Below are positions 25,938 to 39,415 of a stretch of DNA of 64,000 nucleotides, piece by piece. The notes under the pieces are model-generated. The model saw nothing but the letters and a program-made list of their open reading frames with translations, did not search any database and was not told the DNA's origin. A program made the position numbers and the translations under genes. Origin of the DNA: Andrena cerasifolii (taxonomy: Eukaryota; Arthropoda; Insecta; Hymenoptera; Andrenidae); NCBI RefSeq assembly GCF_050908995.1, contig NC_135118.1, forward strand, positions 21,523,501 through 21,587,500, given 5' to 3'. Position 1 is the stretch's first letter. The number at the start of each line of letters is the position of its first letter.

Positions 25938-28040
25938 TGTAAGTTTATTTGTGCAACCTTAAATAATACTTAATTACGCTGCAAAGACCTAAACACTGTT
26001 CAGCAGTGAACGTTGTTTAACCTTCCTGAACTCGCGTGTTGGTCTCACAGACCGGCGAATACAAAATTCGCTCATTTTTTCAGAAATCATTAATAGCCCC
26101 GCTCCCCCGCGCCTTGTACTTTCCTAAATAGTTATTAGGATGACAACAGTAGCTTTCCGCACAGTCTTGTACGTTACACACTTTAAAATAATTTAAAGTA
26201 TTTTAAATAATTTAATTTTAAATACTTTTAAATAATTTGGAAGTTTTAATTTTTAGTAAAATGTGTTTCTTTTCAATTGCAAAATTCATCCAAAGAATCA
26301 TTACTCAAGAATACTTTTCCTCATTTATTCAAATAAATTAGTACCACTGCAAAAGTCCAAGTATATATTATATAACTGGAACGTTACAGAACTTTTTTAA
26401 TATACACCTTGTTATTCGAATAATGCACTTATCTGCGTTATTTTGCTACACACTTTTTTCAAAGACAAGCTTATACGTTATTGATAAATAAAAATTCTCT
26501 TTTTATTCACTCTTTACTCTTTTACGAGTGAAATTCTGACGAAAGGTGTTATAAGCATACTCCTGAGTATCGTAAGAAGTGATGAAGGGGAGAGTGGAGA
26601 ATACAGACAGAAGGAAAATGAAAAAACGAGCAGACAAGCGCGTAATAATACCAATTGTAATATAATAGGCCAAGTATTGTGTGCGGAAAGACAGTGGAAT
26701 CGTCAAAAATATGAAAGGAAATTGCAAGGGAAGAATGAAAAAGAGATAAACAAAGGGGGCAAAGAACGAGATGTCTGATTGTTGGCAATATTAGCGGAAC
26801 TGTAGAGGATGGATCAAAGATGATCAAGAGAGTATAATGAGAGTTGACAAACAAAATAGGTAGGTATACTTCTGGAAAGGAAGAATTTTTCATTAAAAAG
26901 AAATTCTTCTCTGTAACATCATTTTATAATCTCAATCACTTAGATAAAATTCAAACGATATTTATACTGGCTGTTTGAGTTAACTAATTAAAAATTATTC
27001 AAGTAACGACTCAAAGGATTTATATGATATTTACTTTTCTGAAGGGAAATTTTAAGATTCTGTTATGTGGATCACAAAAATATTTTTTTTAAAGAAACGC
27101 AGCCACGTAGAAGTAATACTTTAATTAATTATCTTGGATAGGAATGGATGGGATACATGGCACAGACTGCACACCTAAAATCCAATCTATAAATATCGTT
27201 TGGACGATAGAGACGATAGGAGAAATTCATCAAGCATCGCGTCGTTGTGTACAATTATTTTGCAACGCTTACATGCACGGACCGGCGATGTAATCAACTA
27301 TAACCGGCCCAACGCTGCGGCGTGTGTATGGCAAATGTTTGCAATATCCGCCGAGGAAATCAAGCGTTTGAATATGCATACGTCTGTCGGACGGAAATTC
27401 GGTGTATCTTGAAATACCCGCAACGAAATTTTTACAGAATTTATAACCCTGGGGGGAAAAAATATCGCTGCGCCCTTAATTGATGTACAAAGAAACAATT
27501 TAATATTCTACGAAATCGAATTTTAAATAACAAATTAAGGGCACCCTAGATTAACCCTTGCCACTCCAACTTATTGAAATAATATGCAGTTATTAAATTC
27601 AGAAGTTTGGAATAATGTAATACACACAGTGACTTCGAAGTTATTTACTTACGTAATTCTATAAATCACTAATTCTTTCACTTTTACAAAGCTTAATAAT
27701 AGCAACATGTAATTCCAATTTAAAGCCCGATGCGCCTGCGAGGCATAATTGACCTGCAAAGACATAAAACTTGAATAAAACTGAAGGTCCATTATATATC
27801 AAAGTTAATCCTAAAATGTCGTCGCAATAAAGTTTAATTAAAAATAGCACGGTTAATAAGATTTAAGTGGAACGCATTAATTCAAGAAATCAGTTCTCAT
27901 TTCTTGACACATGAAGCCATTTTACCCAAGAAAACTATCCCGAGGAAACCGTCGAAGTGAATAAAAGGAATCCTTCGAAATGCCTCCCGCTTAGTTATTC
28001 GGTTTGCTCTAGGAACCATTAAAAAGCCGGGTAGGTCTGA
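25938..28040. other. Non-coding with one TTAA-element fragment
   Basis: TTAACCTTCC at 26017 followed by the hairpin GGTCTCACAGACC (26041) looks like the left end of a CCC/CCT-type TTAA element; no right end was seen. A purine-rich stretch lies at 26570-26760. Confidence 0.35.
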
Positions 28041-28780
28041 GATTCTCGTTCCCACGCCACGTGTAAACTGCGAGGGGGTTATATGCCGGAGTGTACATAT
28101 ATACGTCCAGAGGCATATTCTACCTCTGCCAGGGGGAAAAAAAAAAAGGAAACCAACATCAATTTTAATATCTCGTGCAATCCTCCTGGCAAAGTTATTC
28201 GCTCATGCTTGCCTCGTGTCGTTCAATTTTATGTTATGAAACTCTTTATTAAATCTCCTTCGTTTCCCCTCTGCTGTCACCTTTACAAAGTCGCCATTGA
28301 TTTTCGCGCTTGCGAGCGAGAGAGCGTTACAGGCTGGCGAAGGGAAGAGGGTGGCAATTTTTCAATTCGCTTAGATCCTCGAAGACTAAGCATCTGCCGT
28401 GATGGGGAATGTGCTTGGTCGTGCGGTCAGGTTGTTTACAGCGGAGAAGAATTATCCTCGCGTCTCTGGGTTCCGGCCAAATGTCTTTATTGCCGTGCTG
28501 TTATTGCAAGCTGCGCTTGGTGCAGAGGGAACTTCTTGCGCTGGCTGGAACAAGGTGTGCGATACAGAACTCGGGAGATGCGGATGAAATACACTGCGTT
28601 CCACGTTAGAGCATACTCGTCTCGCGCAGGGACACACTGTTGATTGGTAGTAAACCGGCAGGGAAAGTGCTACGACCAATCGCGTGTGTCAGATCCGCGG
28701 GAACTGCGCAGATCGGTCGCAAATCGGTAGGGGCGTACACTCTTATATGGAACGCAGTGTAGAAGAGACAGAGGGAAGGA
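28040..28780. other. CpG-rich block, possible promoter or leader
   Basis: Open frames overlap here, but none has splice partners. ACCAATCG stands at 28675 and a weak TATA-like TTATATGG at 28743. This could be a promoter; the evidence is thin. Confidence 0.25.
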
Positions 28781-28869
28781 ACGAAGTGGCTGTCCTGTTA
28801 CTTGCGACAACTGAGAAAACTTGACGGGGAGAATTTAGTAAATACCGGCTTATTCGACTCTGTTTCTCC

Positions 28870-29126
28870 CAGGGGCGGATTTGGGATTTTCGGCAGCGGA
28901 AAGGGCGCAGGGGTGAATCCAAGATTTTCTTGAGGAGGGGAGGCGTAAGTTCGAGAAATAAACCACGGACCTTCCCGGTAATATTTTCCTGCTAAATGAA
29001 AGTGCTTTTTTTAGTATCAATTTGTCATATTTTCTCTCACATTGCTAAGTTAAAATAAGTATTTTGCAAATTAAAATAAGTATTTTTCCCTTGAGGGAGG
29101 GGCGCGCGCCTCTAAATCCGTCACTG
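28870..29126. mobile_element. hAT-type MITE
   Basis: 257 bp with ends CAGGGGCGGATTTGG and (inverse) CAGTGACGGATTTAG, and an exact 8-bp duplication GTTTCTCC on both sides (28862-28869, 29127-29134). Inside are GCGCGCGCC and AAATTAAAATAAGTATTTT-type sequence. No ORF. Confidence 0.88.
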
Positions 29127-29745
29127 GTTTCTCCTAAAAAACGCCCCGTGAAGTGTGGGATCTTAATTTTTCAAGAAATATTCGAGGAGGGAATTAAGGG
29201 ATTGGTATTTCTGTGGGCAAAGACGTAGGCTTAGGTCTTAAACGGTGGAACTACGGACCGAAGTTTCGTTTATAGACCGTTTATCTTGAAAACAGCTGCA
29301 GATGCAAGAAACTTCTTGCTTGAGAAGAAGTTACTTCTCGTGGCAGTGCATATGTCGCTGAGAAGAAGAGAAACGATGGACTAGTGCTGGTGTGTTTACT
29401 TAGAAAATTATTAGAACGTAATTTCTGTGTAAAATGGCACAGTACATCTGTTGATGGATGCGATTCCTTCTAGGAAAAAATAGAGTGAATTGTAGATACT
29501 ATGTAAAATATACAATTAGTAGTGGTAATAATATGCTTCTCTAAATATGGACGTCGATTCGCTAATTGTCCAGATTCTTTCGTTTTGTAGGACACTTGCG
29601 GTGCAACCTGTTGACAGTGGCAAAACAGTAATTTTCTATCAATCTCCAAAACGTCCAGATTGAATCAACCTTCAGCATAAGCCATTCTATTTTTTTCCCC
29701 GTTTCCTTTTCTAACAAGGAAAGTTCAGCAACTCCTCCGCCTTAA

Positions 29746-30453
29746 GGGGGGAGCCTGGTGTAGCGGATCGAAGAAATCGATTTTTTTGTTGTTGCATAAA
29801 TCAATAGTTGAACATCACGACAATATGTTCCCAAAGCCGCAAAACGAAATTCGAAAAATTAAAGCGGATACAGCCGGTTTTGCTACGGAGCGCCAGGCTA
29901 CCACAAAACTTTAAATGCGTTTTTCTCGAAACGACAGTTTCACACTTTGCGGGCAATATTACTCCAAAAATATTCAACCAATCGACTTGGCCTTGTGCAC
30001 GGATATTTGTGAACATTTTCTTCATAGTACTAAGTTATTAGTATAATGATATTGTTTAAATAAATAACTTTTTTTTAGACATTTAAGGCAAAATTTCGTT
30101 GGAAACAGTGAACTTTTTATTCAAGAGGCCGCCATTTGTTCATTTGGCATCTTTTAAGTTTCAAATTTCTTCATTCTGTGCGTACACTCATAAACTAAAA
30201 GAAAATTGTTCGATTTTTGATTTCAGATGAAACCAAAAGACGCTACGTTGCCCGCAGTGCAATAATTGCATCGCCAACGGACTGGGCATAACTTTGTTAT
30301 TTGCCGCTCTTTTTTAATAAAATTTTATTGTTATATACCTTAACCTGTTAATACAATATCCTGAAAGTTTCAGAAAGATCTATCAAATACTTTCTTTAAA
30401 AAAAATTCCCGAAAAATGCCTCGATTTTCATTTAGTTACACCAGGCTCCCCCC
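29746..30453. mobile_element. TTAA-flanked element, family C copy 2
   Basis: TTAA at 29742 and 30454; the TIR is GGGGGGAGCCTGGTGTA. At 708 bp it is almost the length of the element at 20840 and shares its inner GCGTTTTTCTCGAAACG block. The TIRs differ, so the two are diverged subfamilies. Confidence 0.78.
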
Positions 30454-30789
30454 TTAAGGGTACGAGCCTACATGCACATTACTAGAGTTTTCCCTATCCG
30501 TTGCATGCCCGCCGCTTCGTTGGCTTCGAGCACCCCCTCCCACGCGACACGTAGAAGACGCTATTGGGTGCTAGCGTCCTCGGACCGCCCACCTGGACTT
30601 CGCTGTTTTAGATTAAAACCCTTATACTTATTAATCCTTAACTTTTAATTATTCGACGAATAAAATTAATTTTTTTTATTCGAATAGAACCCGGGTAACT
30701 TTATTCGACACACGACGACTAATTGTTTCACCTTTAATTCGTTATTCAAAATTTTTATTTACACAAAAATAACCAACATGAGTCGTGAT

Positions 30790-31138
30790 CAGGGTTGCCA
30801 CCTTATCACCATATAAATCCCGGAGTGCCACACATTCTAACCCGGAGATTCGAATATAAACCATGAGATGGAAAAAGCAAAAAAGTTTTGTTCCCGAATA
30901 TCCGGAAAACAGATGTGCAATTCTTTTAAGCTCAAACAATTCAGAATTTAAAACTATATGTCTTATTTAATTAATAACTTTTACTGTATATAAAATTGAT
31001 ACCATTATATAATACCACAATTTCTTATCATCTCATTTTTTTTCTACAACCCGGAGATTTTTCCAGTAAAACCGGAGCCCGGAGATTTTCTTCAAAACCC
31101 GGAGTCTCCGGGCCAAAACCGGAGAGGTGGAAACCCTG
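30790..31138. mobile_element. hAT-type MITE
   Basis: 349 bp with ends CAGGGTTGCCACCT and (inverse) CAGGGTTTCCACCT. The flanks GTCGTGAT and GTCGAGAT form an 8-bp duplication with one change. The interior repeats CCCGGAG several times. Confidence 0.82.
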
Positions 31139-31146
31139 GTCGAGAT

Positions 31147-32386
31147 AGAACTGATGTTCATATCTATCCATATTTTATTAGATTACGTAGTAGACTTTCA
31201 GTGAATTAGTACAAATGACTATACAAGTAGAGTTTAGCGTACATATACACATTCGCATGTCAATACAGAAACATATACATCTATTACATTTATTACGTAA
31301 CGTAAGGCGAGGGGACGTAATCACTATAACTGCAAGAAAATCGACTGTGTTCTAAACGAATAATGTAACTCGTGGCGGTGAATTCCATTTGATTAAAAGT
31401 TGATACTAATTTCAAGGTCCTTCTAATTTTAACGCCTGCCACTCACAATACCAAGTAACACGACACCACCTTGCTAAGTACCGTACAAGGGAATCAGTTG
31501 CTAATGTAACGAGTTGCCTCTAATAGCGTTATACGCATAATTAAATGTAAACGCAAAACATGCTCATCCGAGAGGACGCTTCCAAACGGGCGCGTAATTA
31601 ATTGCTAGGTAAATAGAAGTCAACAAGCTTCTTGCCCCCGTTCGTTTTTGTTGTTTGACATCCACTTCGATCCCGCGTCCCTGGGAGAACGGCCGATGGA
31701 TAAGAACCGTAATACCGATGCCGGGGATGAATTTCGCAATTTCATTATCCCGAGAATCACGCGGGACGAATCAACTTCTGCAGGCCCCTTAATTCCATTA
31801 CACCGGCGAACGAATGGCGAGTATTATTCGTCGGCACGAATTACGCCGGGAACCTCCGCGAATCGGAGGCGAAATTCAATCAAACCCTCGAACACTGCAA
31901 CCAGTAATTCGATGCATACTGATGTTTCACGTTGCGAGTTTAACAGCCGTAAATTCTGCAGCGAGACTTCTGGCCTTAATGCCGCGTGCCCACTTGAGAT
32001 AAAGCACCATATTCCAACCTCCACGCCGATTTCGTCGTACCCACTCTTTTTCTTCGAACAAAAACGGTACGTTCTTGCTGAATTACGCGGAGTATCCGCG
32101 ACCGTCCTTTTGCCACCGTTCAAGGATGGTTCGCAGATTTTACAAAGGATTTAGAAACGTTGTGCGATTAATTATGCACATTTTTCACTTCGTAATGTTT
32201 TCCGTTCGATCACTTCTTCCACCTTTCTAATATCCTGAATACAAGTCTGTGAAATTTCAGAGAATGTTTCGGGAAAATTTACAAAGAGTAATCAAGCACC
32301 TGATTTTCTTTTTTGTAATTTTACCAACGAATATTAGGTAAAGTATCTACGTTAATAGATTGCCATTAGCGGAGATAAACTGAAGC
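31147..32386. other. Non-coding; open CpG-rich block at 31.65-32.15 kb
   Basis: A 168-codon frame is open on + at 31648-32154, with an overlapping frame on the other strand. It has no splice partner and no recognisable domain, so it is probably chance openness in CpG-rich DNA. Confidence 0.3.
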
Positions 32387-32390
32387 TTAA

Positions 32391-32670
32391 CCCTTAACTG
32401 GTATACTGTTTTTGGCAAACGTGACTGGTATACTGGGGTCGTGGCAGACCCCAAATAAAAAAGGACACAGAAATTTGTAAAGTCGACACTAGAGCAACCA
32501 CTATGAATTTGTTCATCTTAGGTAATGTATAAAATAATAGAAGCGTAGAAAGTTAAACTATTATTATAAAATTAATTAGAAATTCAGTTTACCAACTTAG
32601 ACAACTGAAAATTGTACATCGAACTTTGGGTGCTTGGGGTCACGAGCGACCCCAGGATACCAGTTAAGGG
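32391..32670. mobile_element. TTAA-flanked MITE with CCC ends and paired hairpins
   Basis: TTAA at 32387 and 32671. The TIR is CCCTTAACTGGTATAC on the left and its near-inverse on the right. Hairpins with GGGGTC/GACCCC stems lie at 32435-32452 and 32636-32653. 280 bp, piggyBac-type termini. Confidence 0.85.
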
Positions 32671-32674
32671 TTAA

Positions 32675-35100
32675 GCAGTGCCTTGAGCTGCCGCGACAAC
32701 AGGTACTACGTACACCCAATTCCTTTCATATATCATGCCGAATGCACAGGATGAGGCATGTATCGAAAACTTTCCGCGAAATGGCCCGATCTCCGATACC
32801 GTCGAAGGAAACAGTTTGTATCCTCTCCGATGATTTATCACGCATACGATTTTCTGTTCCCTCCCTCCGACTCGAAATGTTATCTCCACAAGAGCCTCTC
32901 GCGGAAAGTTTCAACACTTTCCGCGTGCGCACTTGATCTTGCGCCCCGAAGTCCTCGGGTGTAGCTACCCTTCTCGCGCAGATTGTGCTGAAAGTTTTTA
33001 ATAAAGAGTAACCTTTGGTGCCTCGGCTTTATAGCCGATGGTAGGCACTTGCTCCTTTCTTGTAGCTGCACCCAGCTTTCCTTCGCAGTAGTGCCGGAAG
33101 GTAAAGAAAGGAAAGGGTGGGTAGCATCAAAAAAGCTACGAACGATCGGTAACGAACGCTCCGGTCTGAAGTTTCGGTTTCCTTCGGCGGGCACGAAGAA
33201 CGCTGATATTGGAACAACATAAATATTCGCGTCGACACAAACGGCCACTATTTAAAGCAGACCGCGAGAAACCGTGTTTCAAGGATCGAAGCTGGCTTCT
33301 GACGTTTTCTACCAAAAATAGACGTTGCAGCGTGCAAACAAAGCGTGGACGTACGCAGAGGCATTGTAATTACGGATGCGCCGCGGATCTGACTGGCTAT
33401 GAATATGATAGGTTTCGAAAAGGGATGAAAGTTTTGTAAAATAAAGGTTATTTCATTCCCGGGACTCATTTGGAATCTTTGGTAGTCATCTTCGAGAGAC
33501 ATCTGAAAGGTGGAAAGAGTTCGTGCTCTGATTAGGAGAATTTTAAAATGAATATTTTGAAATAGTATCATGTACCTTGTACTTTTATTGAAGTAAAAGT
33601 ACACGATGATTTATTTAGAAGTAACAGTAATTCCACGCGTCATACTGAAGTAGTTATTTCCTGTTTTGTTTGCAGATCGACATCGACTCTTTGAATTTAT
33701 CATTTCAGTATCATACAGAGTGATAAAGGCCCACTGGGTACGCTAGACACATAGAAATTTGAAGCTAGATTGCAATGAGCCTGTATTCATACGACCTTAA
33801 ACGTTGAGCTCGCCAGACGCCGCTCCTAAACTTTGCCCACCTATGTATTACTGAAGCACCATGTACCTCTCAATATCAGAATAATATTTCCTCTATCGTA
33901 GGCAACAAGTGGCGGCGACGATAACAACTAAAAAAAGAAAACAAGCTCAGAGAAAGGTACGCTGGCCAAACAGATAAGCGGGAATTAATCAGAGGAACAT
34001 TCCACTTTTCTTACGCATCGTAACAATGGCGTGTGTGCCCGTGTACAGCGAACTTTTCATCGCCGTCGTGACACAAGCGTGAGAAACACTGGCGCAGTAC
34101 GGGCCGAGACGTATCATCAAACACGTCGCGTTTGTTTTGGAAGGAATCGCGAAACGCGGCTAACGAGCGCTGATTAATACTGGCTCGCCTCGATCGCGAA
34201 AGAAACAGTCGAACGAACGTTTCACTCGCGAACCAGAGTGGCCCGTGCGGCGGGAACCGTTACATTCTCGACCTGTATCATCCGAGTGCCGAACATGCCC
34301 GATTACGAGAAAAACGGCGAGCCAGCTCTCGCGTTAGACGTTGGTATCAGTGGGCCAGGGCGAACCACGGAGCTTGAGGCGAGCGTGAGTCAACTACCGA
34401 AGTGGTCATGGTATGACAAAGGAATTATGTCTCCCGCGTGAGATACGCCTAAGTGTCTTTCTCGCACGCTCGTCAGTGTCACGGACTCGGTGCCATTGTC
34501 TGCCTCGAACTTTCGTTACGGACGCTGGCCTGCGCCGCGGTTTCACGGTTTTCCCATCCGAATCACGGTCCACCGCGAACTCGAATACCCAATGGGACCT
34601 AACCTCTATTTGGAGACGCATCGCAGCGACTCGTAACTGCGTTATCGATCCTCCCCCCTCCCCATTGATCGATCGAGGCCTCGCCAATTCCGGTCACGTC
34701 GAAAAAAACGAAACCAACGACTGTTCAGGAAGCCGAGTTCCTTCCTTTTCCCATACGCTCCGCGGGACACTAGATCGCTCGGCGACTATTATATCCCCTT
34801 TAGACAGCCTTCAAACGCGTAGAACACTTTAAGGAATCTTTTCTCGCGTGGCTGCACCAATAACGTCGGCTACCTCGAAGGAACTCTGTGTGCAGGGTAT
34901 TGTCGCCAAGATGACGCCCAAAATAGCTGCCGGTGGGAAGACGATTTTATGGAAGAGGAAGGAAGGAATAGCGACGAGTGGATCGCGAGAAGTAACGCAA
35001 GGTAGATGTGAGACGACGTACAGTAGCATTGGGGGACATTTCGAGGTGAAAGCCGTCGTGAGGTGAAGAAAATATCAACACGGCCGGATTATTTCCTTGC
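32675..35100. other. CpG-rich non-coding stretch leading to a possible first exon
   Basis: Many overlapping short ORFs lie on both strands, densest at 34.0-35.1 kb. None is supported as coding; the composition is that of a promoter or leader region. Confidence 0.35.
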
Positions 35101-35201
35101 AACCGTGTGCGATGTGTCAGTGTGTGAGGTGCGCGTTTGAGGTTAGACCAACCGTTCGCGAGCCACGTGCGAGAAGTCACGCAGGGCGCGGATTTTAAAA
35201 A
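35100..35201 (+). promoter_or_regulatory. Candidate non-coding first exon ending in a strong donor
   Basis: The CpG-rich sequence contains an initiator-like GTGTCAGTGTGTG near 35113 and ends AAAACG|GTGAGTAA at 35201, a consensus donor. No coding continuation is visible. It may start a gene whose coding exons lie elsewhere. Confidence 0.3.
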
Positions 35202-37085
35202 CGGTGAGTAACATTGCTCCACTATTATCATTACATTTGCCATAGTTTTCGCTAATAAAAGTAAGGTGATCGGCTAAGAGTAATTAAATTGACACGTCTA
35301 CATCGAGGTGAACCGTTCTCGTTCGTATCTACGAATTCTATGATACTATAGAATATTGATATTACGTTTTTGAAGGTTTTTATCGGAATTAGCCGTCGCT
35401 ACGTATGAGGTACCTGAATGAAACTCTAGAAGGGTGGGAGTGACTGGCTTTAACGCGAAACTTTTCCGCTTGAACATATACAGTTAATATATTCGAGAAT
35501 TTTTTTACACAATCGACGAGCAGTGAAGGGTAATGAAGCGGCAGGGACGTTAAGCGGTGGAGCAGGATTGGCTGTTTTATACTAGAGTAAAAATCGATGT
35601 GAAATTGAAGAATGTACGTGCTAGAATGCTTGACACGCACGGGCTCGAATGTCTGGCCCTTCATGTCACGGCGTGATATTTGAATACGGGTTGGCTGAAA
35701 AAGCAAAAAGGAATGGAACTGGACTAGTGGGATGCGACGCGATCAGAAACGTTATACCTGAACCTGTAGAGAACCCGTATGAAATCCTACCGGTTTAAAA
35801 TTTATTGACCAAAGTATACCATTCAACGCATGCATTTAATTCTCGATTGAATCTCCATTTCCTTTTCAATTTAAAAAAAAATATATGTAGAATTTGATAC
35901 TGGTAATTCGTGGACTTTATAGAACGAAGGGATTAATGTACCAAATATTTCTGATAAAAAGTAAAAGTAATAACGAACTGTGTGTAGAATTTTAAATACG
36001 TCTCTGAATACAAGGGTTATCTCGAACTTAAAAATGAGTCTCCTGCGATGAGGCATAAATGTTAAATTAACTATTACCCCTCGGTCGGGGGTTTCTGGGT
36101 CACATTTGACCCAGCATAACGCAGCCGAGTATAATATCGAATAGTAATAGGAAACGTAGAAGATGGAAAACATGAATTACTTTAACAAAAACTACGTATT
36201 CTCTTTCCTTTAAACGGTACTTTTTAAGAAACGATATTTAACAATATTAAAATACTTTAGTGACTACTATAATAACTACAGTAACTACAATTCCATTAAC
36301 CTTCATTAATGTAATCGGACGTTCATGAGAACACGAGAATGCTTTTAATAAACGTGGTCTAACGATAAGTTCCGCTTGAAATGAGCAGCGCTCAGTTTAA
36401 TAGTTTGCAATTTACTCGTTTCGACGTGCCAGACGGGCATTCAGATCAAACCACGCTCGCGATGCACAGGAACGTGAGCAGGTTTTACTTGGATGCCGGT
36501 ATTAACAATCAGACCCTTTGATCTATCACGTGTTACAGCAACGTGACACTGCGCATTAAAGAAATCGATAGGTAACACGCAGTGAAATGAAGCCAGACCA
36601 GTAAAGCCTTTTCGGATCGTTTCGCGAGCAGGAAAAAGAGGCTCCCTGCCCTGCGCGGTTTATTACTTAACTGTTTCGCCGTGGAATTAAATGGAGTGGA
36701 TTACTCGGCCCAACACTTTCCCTTTGTACGCTAAACTGATTATACATTGCACTCGTTACTGTAAGAAAACCGAAGAAGGGCGTAGAAATATTCTACGAAT
36801 TTATGTGTCGCCGGATAAATTCAGTAGAATTCTGTAAACTATTAGAAATATAAAAGAGATTTCTTCTTAAGGTTATAGAGGGTGGTATGTCAGAAACAGA
36901 ATATTTTTTTCGCTGTTAATGGTAAGAGTCGATTGATTTTATACGAGTCATGATTTTTTTCAAATTTGCATAATTTTATACAGAAAAATAATTCCACGTG
37001 AAAAAGTATTCCTAATCTCGATAGCGGTGGTGAAAAGTGTCTTCTGGACAGAATTATTTTCTTCTTTAACTCGCTTTATGAAACT
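35202..37085. other. Non-coding with a TTAA-element fragment at 36067
   Basis: TTAACTATTACCCC at 36067 is followed by the hairpin CTGGGTCACATTTGACCCAG (36095-36114), like the subterminal hairpins of the CCC-type TTAA elements. No right end was found. Confidence 0.35.
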
Positions 37086-37514
37086 AATAGCTTCACTACT
37101 CAGCTTCGCCTGAAATTTAGATTCTGATTTTACAAGAAATTTTTTTTTTATTTATTTATTTATTTTCCTGTGAAAATAGTCACATTCGTCTGGATTAGCT
37201 AGGCATAATGGGCTGGGATACATTTCGTGACCCCCGGGTTAAACTTTCGAGTGTTTTTAGGCGACAAACACACAAACACTTTCTGCTTTATGTATATACT
37301 AGCTTTACTACTCGGCTTCGCCTGAAATTTATATTTTGATTTTATAAGAAAAAACAAATTTTTTAGGCTTTTTTGTGAGAATAGTCACGTTTATCTGGAT
37401 TAGCCAGGTATAATTAGCTGAAGTACATTTCGCGACCCCAGAGTTTACCGTTCGAAAGCTTTTAGGCGACAGACAAACACACAAACATACGATATACTTT
37501 CTGCTTTACGGTAT
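37086..37514 (+). repeat. Interspersed repeat D, two tandem copies
   Basis: Copies at about 37086-37298 and 37299-37514 both start CTACTC.GCTTCGCCTGAAATTT and end with CACAAACA...TTTCTGCTTTA. They are in the same orientation, head to tail, and opposite to the copy at 1192. Helitron- or Penelope-like origin is possible but not shown. Confidence 0.75.
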
Positions 37515-37974
37515 AAGATTAAGATTAAGATTCCTCCTGGAATATTATCTCTTATTATCAGCAGCGATAGGGATAATTATGAGTTGTGTTTTCTTGCGGA
37601 TTACCCCGTGTACAAGATAGTTTAATAAATTCAACCTATCGGTTGTGGAGCATGCAGCAAGAAGTTTATCTGCTTCGAAGACGTTTTACTGCAAACGTTA
37701 TCTACGGAATATAGAGAAGGTCTGCTAAGTATATACAGTCTATCCTAGTGTGTATCAGATGCTGGGAAATCGCGTGCAAATATTTAAAAGGAACAGAAAG
37801 CGCAGGCTACGTTTAAGGCACTACCTGCCCCACGAGTTTCTTTTTAACAGTAGATCCAAACAGAATCACTGAAGAGGGCATTGCGGAGCACGTATGTAGG
37901 TATGTAAATGGGTAGCATCGCGAGCAATGCTGGCAACTGTACAGGCTGAACCAAGCAAAGGGGTCGAAAAATTT

Positions 37975-38098
37975 AAGAGTAGAACAGAAACGAAATAAAT
38001 AAAAGTAGAGTAGAACAGAAACGAAATAAATAAAAGTAGAGTAGAACAGAAACGAAATAAATAAAAGTAGAGTAGAACAGAAACGAAATAAATAAAAG
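37975..38098. repeat. 31-bp minisatellite, nearly four copies
   Basis: The unit AGAACAGAAACGAAATAAAT plus AAAAGTAGAGT repeats at 37981, 38012, 38043 and 38074 with almost no changes. It causes a repetitive Phe/Leu/Ser frame on the other strand. Confidence 0.9.
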
Positions 38099-39016
38099 AT
38101 GATAAGTGGGCATAATCGGTGACGATTCTTTCGTTACCATAACATGCTAATAGTCTTATTGCTATTATAATATTTAATGATTTGAATATTACATTAATCC
38201 TTTCATCGGGATCCACAGTTGCTTCCTTCTGTTTGAGCAACCAACGTTTTCTAACTTTTTCCACATGAATATAATTGCACGCAGCACACAGATGTGTATC
38301 GTCGAAAGATCGATATATTCGCATGACAGAATTATACGAGTTCATTGACTCTACTTTCGGTCCCGTCTACACGTATTACAGCTTTCGAGTCGATTACGTT
38401 CGAAAGCAGCTTGGTGTTGACCATCCTAGATTTAATGGTTCTATTTCGTGCGCGTCGCTGGTAACGGTAGACTCGGTTCGGGAGGAAAACTTATTCCGCA
38501 CATACGTGTTGTTCGAATGAAATGGAGCGCTGAATTATCTGATTTATTGTTAAGAATATGAAGGAACACGTGTACCCATTTCAGAGAAATGCGCTATTTT
38601 TGGCCCGTGTCCAAAAACACATTTCACAGTGAATTTAAAATAGCACATTTTCTAGTATTTGGGCAAGGGAATGTAGGCAACTCCATAGGCACAGTATATG
38701 TCGATCTTTTACATTCTAATTTATTCTAATTCATTCTAATTCAAATTTTACTAAACTTGCTACGTCTCCGCTAAGATTCTACCAAAAGATACATATATTT
38801 TTGGAGAAGATACATATATTCACCCCTTTCGCCTTGTGATTCAGTTTCTTCAAAGGACTTATTTTTTTCAAGAATTTTCAACATGCAAATGCCCTTAATC
38901 ATTTATTATTCCCCATAAATATAGCGAAACAACGACCATCTTCATTCTTCAATGAGGAAAGGGTGTTAAACCCTAGTGGTAACCCGTTTCCATTCAAGAC
39001 ACGGCTGCCGGTTGCA
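38099..39016. other. No gene recognised
   Basis: AT-rich, short unsupported ORFs only. Confidence 0.45.
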
Positions 39017-39415
39017 TACAGGGTGTGGCCGAAATAATGGCACAACTGGTCATGAGGTGATTCCCCGAGGAAGAACTAGTCAAAAATGCAGAATAACATT
39101 TTTTCACACGGGGCTTAGTCTTCGAGAAGATCGATTTTAGAAAAATCACTTAGTACGCGCGCACCCGATCAGAAAGCAGAAACATTTATCAGTAGCAATT
39201 GTGATAAAACTAAAATGAATCCTCGTGTTCAAATAAGTACAAGTTGTAGAATAACTTTCTTCAAATGGGGCTTTGTTTCCAGAAAATTGATTTCAAGGTG
39301 GAACCAATTTTGGTTAAGTACACATGTAGTCTATGGATCCCCAAAATCCCTTATCTGAAAAGCAGAGCTTAATTTAAAAAAAAAAGGTAATTATTTAGAA
39401 GTTTCCCGTCCTCAC

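Noticed and set aside
28083..28643. 186-codon frame
   Set aside because: Overlaps other open frames in a CpG-rich block and lacks any splice or domain support.
31648..32154. 168-codon open frame
   Set aside because: No start context, no splice partner, no recognisable domain, and an overlapping 99-codon frame on the other strand; openness is explained by base composition.
33676..33725. Acceptor-like TTTTGTTTGCAG with a short open frame after it
   Set aside because: The frame stops after about 16 codons and no donor follows.
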